Position numbers and translations under genes: made by a program. A stretch of DNA of 64,000 bases, from assembly GCA_026873275.1 (NCBI GenBank), contig JANTUC010000005.1, forward strand, positions 2,356,001-2,420,000. Direction: 5' to 3'. Shown in pieces: positions 45,768 to 58,139 of this stretch (the first letter of the stretch is position 1; the number at the start of each line of letters is the position of its first letter). Origin of the DNA: Pseudopithomyces maydicus (Eukaryota > Ascomycota > Dothideomycetes > Pleosporales > Didymosphaeriaceae). A model generated the notes under the pieces. That model saw only the letters and a list, made by a program, of their open reading frames with translations, searched no databases and was not told where the DNA came from.

Positions 45768-46851
45768 GTAGTCCTGGGCTGCCTCGATCATGGGTGTTTC
45801 GATGGTGACTCTGGGGCCTTTTCCTGGGAAGCTGCGCAACATTCGTTGGCGCGGTAGACGAGCAGAGGTCAAGAGCCCATCGTTCCGATTGACTTATCAT
45901 ATGACCTGGACGGCGACATTGTGCCATCTATCAATTTTGGGGAGCTCTATCTAGTTTGCCGTTCCTTGGGTAATGGAGATCTATGAATCTTGTTTATTGC
46001 AGGGGGTTTGGATTTACTTGACGGATATAGGCGGACGGTGGACCGTTTGCTTCGTTCCCAGTCGACTTTTATGGACACACAGGGACGAGGCCTTGACATC
46101 GGTCGTGCAGAAGCAACTACATGGAGGGCATGGTAGCATCTGCGATTTGTTCTATTGAGGATACCTTTCGAAACTTCTGCTTTTTATCATGAATCCGGTG
46201 CTGTGAATCTTGTGATACTGATGAGAAAACATGCGAAGAGATAGACCACGAGATTACCTGAGAATGAGGATACCCAGGCCATTAACAGGCAGTGGGGAGG
46301 CAAGCAAGCGACAGGCTGCCTGATTGGCGAACGGCGCTAACGTTCAGGAACAAGCACCCGCACTCGCCAAAGCAAAGTCCCTGGGTGCCACGCCTTTTCC
46401 ATCCTAACCGTCAGGTACATCCATCTCATGTCGGACGGCGAATTTAAAGCTTGATTTTCAGCCCCGGATCCAGCCATTGACGGTCGCAGAGTCATGATGG
46501 CCCCCGTAGCGCCCTCGCAACGGCAGCAGACTGGTGGCGATGGCGGGCACTAATGAAACAGACACTGCACGACGTTGCGCCGTCGTTAAGCCGCGCGAAG
46601 GAGCATGTACGAATCATCATGGCGCCAACAATGCGGTCACAAACAAAGCACACGAGCAGCGGTGGAGCTCTGCCAGGCGTTGCTGCAACAGTGGATGCTC
46701 TGACGACGTGGTGGTGCTGACCCTGGCTTCCATCCAGACCAGTGAGGTCATCGACTGGGATTTGGACCTGTTGATCGTGTCGCAACCCCAGCCTTTACCA
46801 TCATTGCTCCCTTAATCTGGGCCTGCTTTGCCTTGTCTTGCTCTCGCCAGC
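45768..46851. other. Intergenic, no supported gene
   Basis: 3' UTR of the preceding gene and promoter of the next. Short ORFs at 46492-46815 lack any recognised feature. Confidence 0.4.
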
Positions 46852-48285
46852 ATGGATCCTCCAGCCCACCGAAGACACGCTCGCTTCCCGCGCTCAGCAC
46901 ACTTCTCCCGCCAGTCCTTCGACACGCGATCGCTAGACGAGCACTGGGACGACAACATGTCGTCGCGCCCGAAGAGCATGAGCGACTTCCAATCGCTGCT
47001 GGACGCCTCGGCCACCCTCAATGGACACGGTCACCCGCGGAAGAAGCCCAGCATCTCGCTGGCTCAGGGCCTCATGATGACCACCGAGAGCCCCCGCTCC
47101 AACAGCCTGCCAGACGAGCCCCCGACCGCCAACTCTGCGCCCCAGGGCGGCCCGTGGTCCCAGAATCTGTTCTATGCGTATGCGCAGAAGGTATATACTA
47201 CTGTACCCACCCCTTTGCTACCATTGCGACCCCTCGCCCGCACAGGACTCGCTAACAGGACCGTCTCCAGAGCGACTTCGCCCAGTCCGCACCCTACGTC
47301 CTCACCTTCTCCTCCGCCCGCGTAGCCAACGAATGGTGGACCCTCGTCCAGCGCGAATACCCCGAATCCACGCGGCCGGGCCCCCAGCTCTTCATCCTCA
47401 AGGGCGACGACATGCAAGAGCAGATCCAAGACAACCCCAAGTTCTACGACCTCCGCAACTGCTGGTTCTACACCCCGAGCGAGTCCTCCACCGCGCCCAT
47501 CCCCCTCCAAGACTACAACGGCAACCCCGTCGCCGCGCCCGAACCCCCAAGCCCGAATCCCCCGAGCTAGACCCGCTCGCAAAACCCTCCTTCGACCTCA
47601 AAGCCCTCGAAACAACCCTCGACAAGATGGCCGCCATGATAACAGAGAACACGGAGAGCATCCGCGCCCTCAGCGTCGCGCAGAGCACAGGTCTGCAAAC
47701 AATGCAGGAAATAAACGAGTCGACATCCACACAGATCAAGGCCCTCGCCGACAACCAGGCTTCCCTCCAATCCCTCATTAGCCAAAACGCATCCCACTAC
47801 GTCGCCCTCTCAAACCAGTCCTTCTCCGCGCAGTCCACAATGCAGGACGTCCTCGCCTCCAACGCAGCGCACATCGCCGCGCTGGCAGACGGGCAGGCGC
47901 GCCTCGTCGACACGTGCGCGGGGATGCTGCGCAGCGTCGAGCGCATGGGGGGCGCGCTGGAGAGCGTGGGCGAGCGGGTTTCGAGTGTCGGCGAGCGTGT
48001 GGTTGCGAGCACGGCGGCGGCCGAGGACAAGAGCATCGCGAGCGAGATGCGCGAGAGTCTGAGGGAGACGGAGCGCAGCATCGTGGGCAGCATCGTCAAT
48101 CGCATTCAGCCGCCGCCCCGGAAGCTGAATCGCAGGATCAAGGGGGTTTGGTACGAGTACGATGATGCGCCGGGGACGGTGGTGAGTGAGAAGGAGAATT
48201 TTAATAAGGGGGTCATGAGTCCGAGGAGGGGGTGGGGATGCTGGATACGCCGCCGAAGAGCCCGTTGAGTGCGAGGACAGCGTGA
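46852..48285 (+). CDS. Coiled-coil protein of unknown function
   Basis: ATG 46852 (MDPPAHRRHARFPRS). Intron 47191-47270, phase 0, between A-Y-A-Q-K and S-D-F-A-Q. A disordered Ser/Pro-rich N-terminus is followed by a compact region (Y-V-L-T-F-S-S-A-R-V-A-N-E-W-W-T-L-V-Q) that recalls a PH-like/actin-binding fold but is not assigned, then a long helical region with heptad-like Q-T-M-Q-E-I-N-E-S and A-L-A-D-N-Q / A-L-A-D-G-Q repeats, and a short C-terminal motif G-V-W-Y-E-Y-D. Single bases are missing near 47540 (C run) and 48232 (G run); with both restored the protein ends S-P-L-S-A-R-T-A at TGA 48283-48285, about 450 residues. The coding strand is C-rich at the start and G-rich at the end of exon 2. 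Confidence 0.7.
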
Positions 48286-49498
48286 GTGCGTGCGTGGGGA
48301 GGATGCGGGTGTACTGGGTGCTTTGGGTTCAGCATGGGCGTTTGGGAAATCGTGTTTGGGAATGGGGTGGGTGGGATGGGGTGTATGAGTATTTTATATA
48401 TATGCATGGAACGAATATGTGTCTTGACTATACTGCAGGGCTGTATTGCATGTACTCCCAACTCACTGATCGCCACTGACCACCACCTACCGAGCGCAAT
48501 CTAGCAATCTTGCAATCATCGTCATGAGGACTTCGAAATATCATGTGTTTGTGTTTTGTTTATTCAAAAAGGTAGTAGCTGAGCATAAGCTGACTGGATG
48601 AAAATGGATAAATAAAACGCTGTCATCCCCTCTTGTGACAATATAAAACGTGGCGTACAGAAAGTAAGGATTCAAAAAGTAGGTAGTATTGTGATTGGCC
48701 GGATCATAATTGGGCCGACCTGACCATCGAAATATCATACTGGCTCTAGATAAAGGTGTCTTGGATGAAGTCATTGATGAGAAGTACCAAAATCCTTTGC
48801 GTACTAGAGTTTTTCGTAAGGCGCGCGAGGACGGTGGTGTGCTGTACATACTGGTAGATGTCGACCCAGCACTATGTATGGACGCTGCGAGCACATCAAG
48901 CTCAAACATGCACCCACGTAGCATCTCACTCGATTTCCTCATCCCAATTTTTATCCCCTCCAACTGCTCAACTCCCCACTCCTCAATAATTCTAATGTTT
49001 ATATGTACTGTTCAAATCAGAGGCATGCTCGTCTCCATATGCACCTGTCTCACGCGCTCGCTAAGCTTCTGACGTTCTGACGTTCCCTCTGACATTCCTG
49101 GGTACGCAGCACGCCGGACCAGCGTGCGCACGAAGGCAGTACGTCGGGGCCCGTGAGCTTACGCCCGTGAGCGTACGCCCGTAGGGAGGGTTGGATTTAT
49201 TGGTGGATATGTATGTGTATGGAGGTGCCGTACATGTACATATGCACGCATGTGTAGGTATAAATACAGTCACTTGTACATGTATATATATTTCCAGACT
49301 CGACGCCCTTTTGAACTCACAACAGCATTTGAACGTGTTTCGCAGCACACTTATATACATACATAAAAACACACACATCACCTAGCTTAACGCACCCCAT
49401 CTTTCCTATATACATCTGAACCCGCAGCCCGAGGAAGACCACAAGAGAATACAAATCACGCAAAAGAAAAAAACCATATAACAAACATATATATAAAA
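48286..49498. other. Intergenic with one dispersed repeat copy
   Basis: Holds the second copy of the dispersed repeat (48545-48683), TATA/ATGT-rich tracts at 49200-49300 and 49350-49500. TATATATAAAA lies only ~10 bp before the SDR start codon, so it is unlikely to be its TATA box in the usual position. Confidence 0.5.
48545..48683 (+). repeat. Interspersed repeat, copy 2
   Basis: Aligns with 8829-8966 over its full length in the same orientation, with common blocks GCTGAG, AAAATGG, TCTTGTGA and AAAGTAAGGATTCAA. No target-site duplication could be fixed by eye. Confidence 0.65.
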
Positions 49499-50503
49499 AT
49501 GTCAAAGACCGTCCTTATCACCGGCGCAAACCGCGGCCTGGGCCTCGCCCTCGTGGAGAAATTCGCAAAGCGCGAGAACCACGTCATCGTAGCTGCGGTG
49601 CGTGATCCGAGCAACGAGTCAGCGCGGAAAGTGCGAGAGGTGGGCACGGCGCAGGGGACGAAGGTGGTCGTGGTGAAGATCGAGTCGGATGTGCACGCTT
49701 CGGGGTTTAGGGCGGTGGAGGAGTTGAGGGGGAAGTGTGAGTTTTGCCATTCTTGATCCACCGTGCTAAGATGGTTGGATGTATTTGTGGAGAGAGGGAA
49801 AGGGTGTGGTGCTGGGGTTTCGACGTTATATGTATAGATACATGCTAACGGTTCGTGATAGATGGGATAGCCCACCTCGACATGGTCATCGCTAACGCGG
49901 GTATCTCGTATATCTGGCCGACGATTAAAGATGCGAAGATCGAGGATATAGACGCTCATATGAGGACGAATGTGTATGGTGTAGTCTCTCTGTACCAGGC
50001 TACGAGAGAGCTGTTACAAAAGACGGTAGATTTGGGTAGGGAGCCGGTGTTTGTGCTGATGGGAAGTGCGGCGGGGTATTTGGCGTAAGTTTTCCTTCTT
50101 TCCTTCCTCTCCTACATATACCCCCTTTTCACTTCCCCTTGGTTTCCTCACACACACTCACACAAAAACCACCCAACTAACCCACGTTCAGAGATCAACC
50201 TCCCATCCCCAACGCCGCTTACGGCCCCTCCAAAGCCGCCGCCCAATGGCTCATCCCGCGCATGCACGCCGAAGATCCGTGGCTCAATGCCTTCGCCATG
50301 GACCCCGGGTTCGTGCAGACGGATATGGGGCAGGCGGGAGCGAGGGGTTTGGGGTTGGAAAACGCGTATTTGACGGTGGAGGAGTCGGTGGGCGGGATGA
50401 TGGAGAGGTTGGCGGAGAGCACGCGGGAAAAGCACGGGGGATGAATGTGCATTGGGATGGAAAGGGGGTGCATGACTGGAGGGGATGTAAGTGTTATCAG
50501 TAG
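49499..50503 (+). CDS. Short-chain dehydrogenase/reductase (norsolorinic acid ketoreductase-like)
   Basis: Rossmann-fold NADP(H) reductase. Exons 49499..49736, 49862..50084 and 50192..end. Cofactor motif T-G-A-N-R-G-L-G at residues 8-15, N-A-G-I, a Ser region (M-G-S-A-A-G-Y) and the catalytic Y-G-P-S-K; P-G-F-V-Q-T-D-M follows. The N-R-G-L-G form and M-D-P-G-x-V-x-T-D-M are typical of the fungal ketoreductase group that contains the aflatoxin-pathway Nor-1, but no pathway genes are nearby, so the substrate is open. A missing G near 50442 hides the last ~20 residues (M-N-V-H-W-D-G-K), giving an apparent stop at 50444. Each exon begins C-rich and ends G-rich. Convergent with the NmrA-like gene. 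Confidence 0.85.
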
Positions 50504-50555
50504 TTTCCTCTAAATCCAGGCCAGGCGCGATATAACGCTTAGACGAGTGCAAATT

Positions 50556-51501
50556 TCAAGGTGCCGCCCCCTCCTTCTCAAGCACCCTCTTGACCACCTC
50601 CTCCAACGTCTGCTTCTCCATCCCCAAATCCTCATTCCAAACCTTATACTCCTTCTCAAAATCATACCCCACATCCAAATCCGCCACAAAACTAAGCGCC
50701 AACAACGGAAACGTCGCCTCGAACTCCCCCCATCAAACCTCTCCCTCAACTCCTTAATCGCCCCCGCGCTCTCCTTCTCCTCGACCTCCCACTTGTCCCC
50801 AGTCAACCTCTCAAGACACTCCAAAACTCCCCTCACACTCGTCGTAAAATCCGCAAGAAAAACCTGCTTATTCGCCGTCCCCTCCCCCGCCTTCAACGCC
50901 CGCACCACCGCCCTCCCCGTACTCTCACTCGTCGTGCACGCAAACCGCGCCAGCCCCGAATCCCACACCACCGCCTTCCTCCCTTGACATCGATCCCCAG
51001 GAAGTTCCCCGACTTCTTGGGATCGAGCCCCAGTCCAGCCACGACCCACACGCAATGCTCGTCCACGCCAGCCTCCCCCCAGATTGCCCCGCCTTCTCGA
51101 TCAAATACCGCAACATCTGGCCCTTGCGCTCGTACACGGGGACCAGCGCCGTGGCCCTCGGATCCAAGTTGTTGGCGCCGAACTCGGACGGGATGAGGCG
51201 CCGGACGCCGGCTGCGAGCGCGGCGTCGACGATGCGGAAGGCGAGGTCGTCCTTTGTGGCGGGGCCCGTGGATATGGCGGAGACGACGGCGTCGTGGCCT
51301 TTGAAGGCGGCGGTGAGCTCGGGGAGGGTGTAGGCGTCTGAGACGGTGGTGATGGGGATGTTGGGGGAAGGTTGCGGATGAGGAGGCCCGCGTCAGGATG
51401 GTGACCTGGAAGGTGGGTTCTGAGAGGAGGGCGGTGAGGATCGGGGCGCCGACGGAGCCGGTGGCGCCGGCGATGAGGATTTTTTGGAGGGGGCTGCCAT
51501 G
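50556..51501 (-). CDS. NmrA-like / isoflavone reductase-like NAD(P)-binding protein
   Basis: About 315 residues, single exon, ATG 51501. The N-terminal G-A-T-G-S-V-G is the GxxGxxG dinucleotide-binding motif of the atypical SDR/NmrA group; then T-I-L-T-R, G-H-D-A-V-V-S-A-I, A-G-V-R-R-L-I-P-S-E-F-G-A-N and K-G-Q-M-L-R-Y-L are the usual signature blocks. The end is E-E-V-V-K-R-V-L-E-K-E-G-A-A-P, TGA at 50556-50558. The frame is broken at several places, all single missing bases in short runs (an A run near 51483 and C/G runs near 51366, 51020, 50985 and 50725). Redox sensor or reductase; role not deducible. Convergent with the SDR gene, 50 bp apart. Confidence 0.8.
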
Positions 51502-54500
51502 TTTGGGTGGGTTGGTGCGTGGGTGGGTTTGAGGGTTGTATGGGGAATGAGATGTATGTATCTTTTGGGGGTGGAGCTATGAAGATAGTGCTGGAGAGAG
51601 GATTGTTGTGAGGGGGTTGAGGGATGGGCGAGCAGATGAGGAACTGTAGATGGGAATTTGCTTTGCTTTTAAACGTGGGTTTCGTCGTTGGAGTACAGTA
51701 TCGTGAATACAATTCTCGTGGTGTAGTCTTCCTGATGGGGCTAGTGTGATGGTGAACGGCCAATGGGATGAGGACTCAGCCCTGCAATGCATCGGCCGCC
51801 GCTAGAGGACGCTAGTGGCGATTATCACGGTTTACTCATCAGGTTCTTTGTGTACGTTATCGAGATCGGGTCTTGATTGTTAAGTAGGACTGATTACACA
51901 TTATCAAGCTTGAGCAACACATCGACGATTTAATTTGCAACACCTGAAGACAGATCATTGGGCTTTAGAAAGCACTGCCTCGGTATGCTGCGAATGCTTA
52001 CACACGTACGAATACATGGTAGTGTGACTTCCTGTTTAACACTTTTAGTCTCAATATATGATAAGTTGGTATACTTAGTAATAGGCGAACACGCAGTGCG
52101 TAGATGCAAGCGGAATGAATTTAATGTGCCATGCGGCTTATGCTACTAAATCCAGTCGAATTGGTATGAGTTCACGTGGAGGGGTGGATATATAGCATGA
52201 GAATGTTCAATATGCTCACTGTCTATGTTCCATACCTTTTCACCTGACTGAGGGACTGTTGAACGTTGAAACCTATAGACGGCGGGACATGGAAGCAAAC
52301 TGTCACGTGACTTAACTATAAAGGAACCTTGATTTCTTGGAATGGATCCGCTCCGCGGCTCCGCTGCCGTGCAATTGATGGAAGCCAACATCATTAATTC
52401 AGGTACTCCAAGTTTCACAAGAGCTTCTTCACGATGTCGTTGGGTGTTATAAACCCTAATCAAACCTTCCAGTATTCTACTCAGGTCTGAAACGCCTCAA
52501 TTTTGTTACCTGAGAGACGGTTCATCCGCTGAACCACAGGAGTTCAGCGCAAATGCATTCCTCAATATGTACCAGACTTCTGTGCAGATATCTATGCACG
52601 AAATACTTACCAAAATGCTATTTTGGGTGCTTGAAAAGTGGAGTGGCCGTTGTTGAGGCGGGACTGCAGCAACGTCCAAAGCTTATGGTCGGACCGAGGC
52701 GGTATCAGGGTCCGCGGCATGTCCAGGGTCCACTGCTGAATCTTTACGCTGAAAACCCCCATGCTTCTCCTCTATGGGGTTTGTATGACCGTTGGTGTTG
52801 GCCATGCCTTGCGTGAGGGAGCGTGTCATGGAGCGTTCGGTGCGCATGATTCGACGTCAACCTCGCCGCCATTGCTGCCCGACGTCTATGCGACACAAAA
52901 GATGGCTATTTTATTTGAACAATCAAGTCTGTGTATACCCTCGCCAAGTTTTGAAACTAGGTATTTCATATTAATTATCTCATGATTCGCTGCGACGACG
53001 AGCGATGTGGACAACAAGATGTAGTATCAAGGTCAAATGCTTAATGAAACTCGCTAGATTATTGCTCATGTCGTACAACCAACCCGATGCTCGTGTTTGT
53101 CAGAGACACACCGTTGAGCCTCACCGCCAGTTCACGCGTTGTCCAAAATGAGTTTGCCCTGCGTCGGCCCATCATGCCGACAGGAGCTCATTCGCAAGAA
53201 CTGCTGCCACGCTCTGAGACATTGATGTCGTTTTGAGGGGATATTCGTGTACGACAGCCCGCAACGTGGTAATTATGGAATTTCGTGGCACAAGGTTCGC
53301 TTACGATTTAGACCTATGTTATATCAATGCGAATATACACTACCCATGACGGTTGGAATCATGCGGAAAGTGGCGGAGAAGTGAAAGACTCTTGATTGTA
53401 TACCCAGGTTCCAACCCGAGTTCGCACCTACTCGTGCAAGACCTCCGCCACTGACGAGTATATATTCTCTGTCTGTATTGTGGCGCTCGTTAATGGCATA
53501 TGCGGGTATTCTGGAGACGCCAGGATATGACTGTATCTCATCTTTCCATATCCCTGCATGATGGTGCAGTAATCAGTACGTAAGTGCTCGAAGATACAAT
53601 CCAATCACTAACATCTTCATACATTCCCAAGAGTAAACTCAATGCAGCCACAACTAAACACGAGAAGCCGAGAAACACTTCCACAGTGGGAACCCGGAAC
53701 AAATGCTAGGTGATAACAGTCCGCTCGTATTACATACAATGAGTATCATCGAATAATTTCTTGTTGAGAGCGATCAGCTCGAAAACTAACGAAATTAACT
53801 TGTGGGGCAGTAACCAACGCTCGCCGACGAGGTGGAGGTTGTTTCCACGCCACCCAAGGGAAAGAGAATACCGCACACGAGAATGTACCGCTACACAGCA
53901 TACACAGGGGTGACTTGTACGTCAGCCAATCACTCTCAGTCACCATCTAGCACAATGAACCTGGGTCCACAAAATAGGATACGCGATAATAACTAGCGAG
54001 AGTACTGCGAACTACATGTGGAAGGGACATTGCGCTCGTGCAGTCAGCCGATTCCATGGTACCACACCCCTCGAATGTGGAATGGTCAGCTGTACCACCC
54101 CCGTGCAGGGTTCCGAAATCGGCGTCGTATTCCTCCAGTACGGCTCGAACATTGAATTGAAGAGATCATTGCCTGGCAAAAAGACATGTCGTTTCAGTCT
54201 CCATGATTAGCAGTACGAGCCAGTGTAAGCGCCCAGAGCACTGGTTGCGTCAGCCGGTTGTGAACCTTAAGCAAGGTGTTCGTTGGAAGATGCATGCGTT
54301 TGACCAAAGCTGCGGTGTCAAAAGGCTGATCGACGAGCTGCAGAACACGCGCTCGGGAGGAGGGGGTCGTAAGGAGTGCGATCCGGAGGGTTCTGATTGG
54401 GAGATGAATGTCAGGAATATCAAAGTTTGGCCCAACCGCCAGGCGTGCTCGTGGTAACGTTTATAACAGTTCACGTGCAGAGCACGCTCTTCTTCCACCG

Positions 54501-54903
54501 TAATTATTGCGCTTAGAATGGTCTCTACTTGCCGCATGTTCAGAAGAAGATGCGCACGAGAATAGCGGGACACTTGGGAGAGGTACAGTAGTGGGTCATC
54601 GCCCGATGTTCCGATTGGCTGGCTCAGATGCTTCAGTCTATGCTCAGCCGTGCGCCCTGCTGCAGTATCATGGCTTGATATATTCGTGCATGAAGCGAAG
54701 CGATCCGTGGGGCAATACCTAAAATGGGGGTCCGTTGGAGAATTCGCTTCGCTCGTGCAGCGACCCGCTGTTGAAGCTCCACTGACAGCGGGAGGTTCAT
54801 AAAAGATACACAGGCCACGTTCTTGTGGCCTTTTATCCCACGTTTGACGTGAAGACACTTGGTGGCAAGAGGAAATACTGTTGCTGATTTTGGAAGAGCG
54901 AGC
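51502..54903. other. 3.4 kb gene-poor spacer
   Basis: The left ~250 bp is the NmrA-like promoter and the right end the MFS promoter. The ORF 54250-54963 on the minus strand overlaps the MFS start and has no motif. I see no tRNA, repeat or decayed gene that can be supported. Confidence 0.45.
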
Positions 54904-56954
54904 ATGATGGCTTCCGCCACAATCACCACGGAGCAGGCACCTGCAGATACAGAAAACAAACACACGGTCGAGGTTTCCCAGACACAGAGAGATTCATTGC
55001 GCTATTCAAGACACTCAGCAAACACGGCAATCACGGACACAACTTTGGGCAGTCACAGTCTTACCAGCACTATCACACATGAGCCCACCACCAGTCTACC
55101 TCTTAAATATGCAAGCGCCGAAGAGCGAAAACGCAGCTTATCGCAAGCGACAAACATGCCTGGTCCTGCAAAGAATGAGGCCTCGTGTGCAGCTATACAG
55201 CAAGAGGCCAAGTATGTCGCCTGAGCGTATCACACGTATACACAGCTGACCACATTGAAGCTCGCCCGACGGCCATTCAGGGACGCGACCACCGGTTTCC
55301 ACGCTACTCTGCTTTTCGGCTCTCACATTGAGCATTTTTCTTGCCGCGCTAGACACAGTGTTGATCCCTACAGCTTTGCCATCCATCTCACGGGACTTCA
55401 ATATCCCGGACTCGCTGTACGCATGGACAGGTTCCGCCTATCTTCTCGCAAATGCAGCTAGCATACCGCTTTGGGGCAAGCTCAGCGACATTTTTGGTCG
55501 TAAGCCGATTATCATGCTGGCCAACTCAATTTTCCTCGTAGGCAGTATCCTGTGCGCTGTTAGCACTAGTGCGGCTATGCTTGTCGGCGGTCGCTCTGTT
55601 CAAGGGCTAGGAGGAGGTGGAATCAACGTTTTGGTATATGTCTGTGTCGCTGACCTGTTCGCTATTCGGTATGTTCCTTGGGTGTTTGTGCCAACCAGGG
55701 CTGACCTGAACAGCGATCGTTCGTTCTACATGGGTATCGTCGGGGCTATGTATGCTGTTGCTTCCGCTCTCGGGCCGGTCCTGGGGGGCGTTTTTGCCGA
55801 AAGGCTCAATTGGCGATGGTGCTTTTACATCAATCGTAAGGATTCTGTGCCATGAGCAAGACCATTCACTGACAGGGTTAGTACCACTCGTGTCTATTGC
55901 CATCATCACGTTGTACTTCACCGTGCGTCTCCATGACCCGCGCACACCATTCATCAAAGGAATAAAATCACTCGATTGGCTTGGGACTTTCACGATTCTC
56001 ATAGCTACGGTGCTCCTCCTCGTTGGCCTACAGCTGGGCGGTACAACATCCTACAGTCGATCGCCCGTCATCTGCCTTTTGGTCCTTGGCTCGCTCTCCT
56101 ATGTTATTTTCCCATGGACCCAATGGTGGTATGAGAAACGAGGTGGCTCGCCAATCACCCCTTTACGCATCTTCCGAGACCTTTCCAATCTCTCTGCTCT
56201 CGGTGTATGCGCTTGCGACGCCCTGGTTTTCAACTCCGTCGCCTATTTTCTACCGCTGTACTTCCAGCTAGTTCTTTCGTCTTCGCCGCAGACTTCTGGG
56301 GTTTATATGCTTGCTGTTGCTATACCCCTAGCGATATGCTCTTTCGTGGGTGGATGGGTTACCGAAAAGACTGGGCGGTATTTGGAGGTGCTGCAGCTCG
56401 GTTTGGCGTTCATGACAGTTGGTGTCGGTCTCTTCATCTCTTTCGAGAATTCTTTACAGCTTGTCAAGATCATATTTTTTCTCGTAATCATTGGGATTGG
56501 GTTTGGACCGAACTTCAACGCCCCTCTCATCGCATTACAGACACGCATCCGGGAGTCAGACATGGCAGCCGGTACCTCGGCCTTTGGATTCGTACGCATG
56601 ATCAGTGGTGCAATCGGAGTAGTCGTTGGTCAGGTTGTGTTCCAAATTCTCATGCGGCCTCACTTTGCTGATTTTGTCGATGCCGGATTGACGAGAAAGT
56701 TCGCGGAGGCGCTGGCTGGAGGAGAAGCGATTTCGCAAGGCGAACAGGTGGCGCTGTTGAGTGATGGGCAGCGAGACGTGGTGAGAGGAGAAATGATGGC
56801 CGCTTTGAGAGGTGTCTGGATCTTCTACACGGTTGTCAGTGCGTTGGGGCTGATTGTGTCGTTTGGGATTCATCGTGGAAGACTGGAGAGAGGTGGACAA
56901 GGTGAGAAAACAGAAACTAGTGAAGTGTCAAGGGACCAGCAACTTTCGGTGTAG
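54904..56954 (+). CDS. MFS multidrug efflux pump, DHA2 type (638 aa, four exons)
   Basis: Fourteen-span drug:H+ antiporter, the group that includes fungal toxin and drug pumps. Model join(54904..55211, 55261..55668, 55714..55835, 55876..56954), 1,917 nt, exactly in frame; all three introns are 40-49 bp. A ~105-residue polar N-terminus precedes L-S-I-F-L-A-A-L-D-T-V-L-I-P-T-A-L-P (span 1), with motif A G-K-L-S-D-I-F-G-R-K and antiporter motif C around A-S-A-L-G-P-V-L-G-G. The splice joining A-I-R-D-R-S-F-Y is conserved in the family. No frame errors. ATG 54904 and 54907 are both possible starts. No biosynthetic neighbours. Confidence 0.9.
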
Positions 56955-58139
56955 CTATGGGTCACGACATATCAAAAAAACCTCCATAGAGTTATATTCA
57001 CTATCATATATGATGTATTCTATAGACCATTAAACGAATCATGGAAAGTAGGATTGAGTTAGAGACCACAGAAAAAGTAAGCCAGAAGCTACTAGCATTG
57101 TGCCTGAAATGTCGGGAATGTTGCAGTAAATAGAACTCATGTCGCATTCGGCGTTGTTTCGGCGCAACATTACATCATACCGCGGCATCCATGGCCCCCA
57201 ATATAATTGATTAATGTATAGACTAATTCTCGTAAATTACCGAATAAGGTTAAAATCCAACGGCACGCGGGGAGGGGTTCAAGCTGTTATCGAATCCTAC
57301 CAAAAGCTAGGGACAGCTGTAATGACATATTGGACAGATCGAAGTTCTTTGAGAACGTGCACAATATATCTTGTTCTCACTAGGTCCTATCTAGCCAACC
57401 TCAACTAGTGATTGAATTCTTCTCATGGCAGGCTTTTGAACGATTTCAAGACCTTCCACCCCCAAGGGCAACTGAGAATATAGCGTCGAATATACGTGTA
57501 ATTTTCTCCTATAAGTCATGGAAGGAATTATCGGCTTGATGTGGGTTCTGCGTCGGACGCAAAGTTGTTTGGTGTATCTGCTGCTTATCCCTAGGCCAAC
57601 CCCGTGAAAATAGAGCAGAGCTAACGGATGCACTCTTCTCTGCCGATTTTCTAGTTGCTGGACCACTCGCGTTCGAAAGGCGATTTTTCAAAAGAGTCTT
57701 TTTAAGAATTAATGCCGGGATCTTTGCCAGAAGTATTAAAGAAACATCGCCCCTAATCAAAAGGTGTATCCTGTTTACGAATGCGAGGAATAAATGCTAC
57801 TCCTTGATAAACAAAAATGCTTCCATCTAGAGAAATTCCAAGTTAGCTTTCAGTACTATGATTGCGGACGAGTGACATACATAGTGTAGGGTTAGATACG
57901 AAAAAGCACCGCACCGCTGTCTTGGGTCGTCTCGGACGTGCACGAAATGTTCCGTAGCCTTCTCTATATCTTACCCCTGGTTGCAATTGGATAAAAAATT
58001 CTAGTATGTGATTTAGTACTCAGCTTGTGAGTAAACATCGTCGTTTGTTGAGTATCAAAATCGCAAAACGATGCGTTTCAGAAGGAGGTGTGTAAGCGTT
58101 TGGGAGTGGTGAAGAGACTCGTACTAGGCACACTTTTAA
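56955..58139. other. AT-rich spacer
   Basis: 1.2 kb between the DHA2 pump and the 2EXR-like gene D. Short ORFs (57214, 57391, 57509) have no features. Nothing else recognised. Confidence 0.45.

Noticed and set aside
48286..49498. TATATATAAAA just before the SDR start codon as its TATA box
   Set aside because: About ten bases from the ATG is too close for a normal promoter distance; it is probably leader sequence.
54250..54963. 237-codon minus-strand ORF
   Set aside because: Overlaps the N-terminus of the well-supported DHA2 pump on the other strand, with no recognisable domain.
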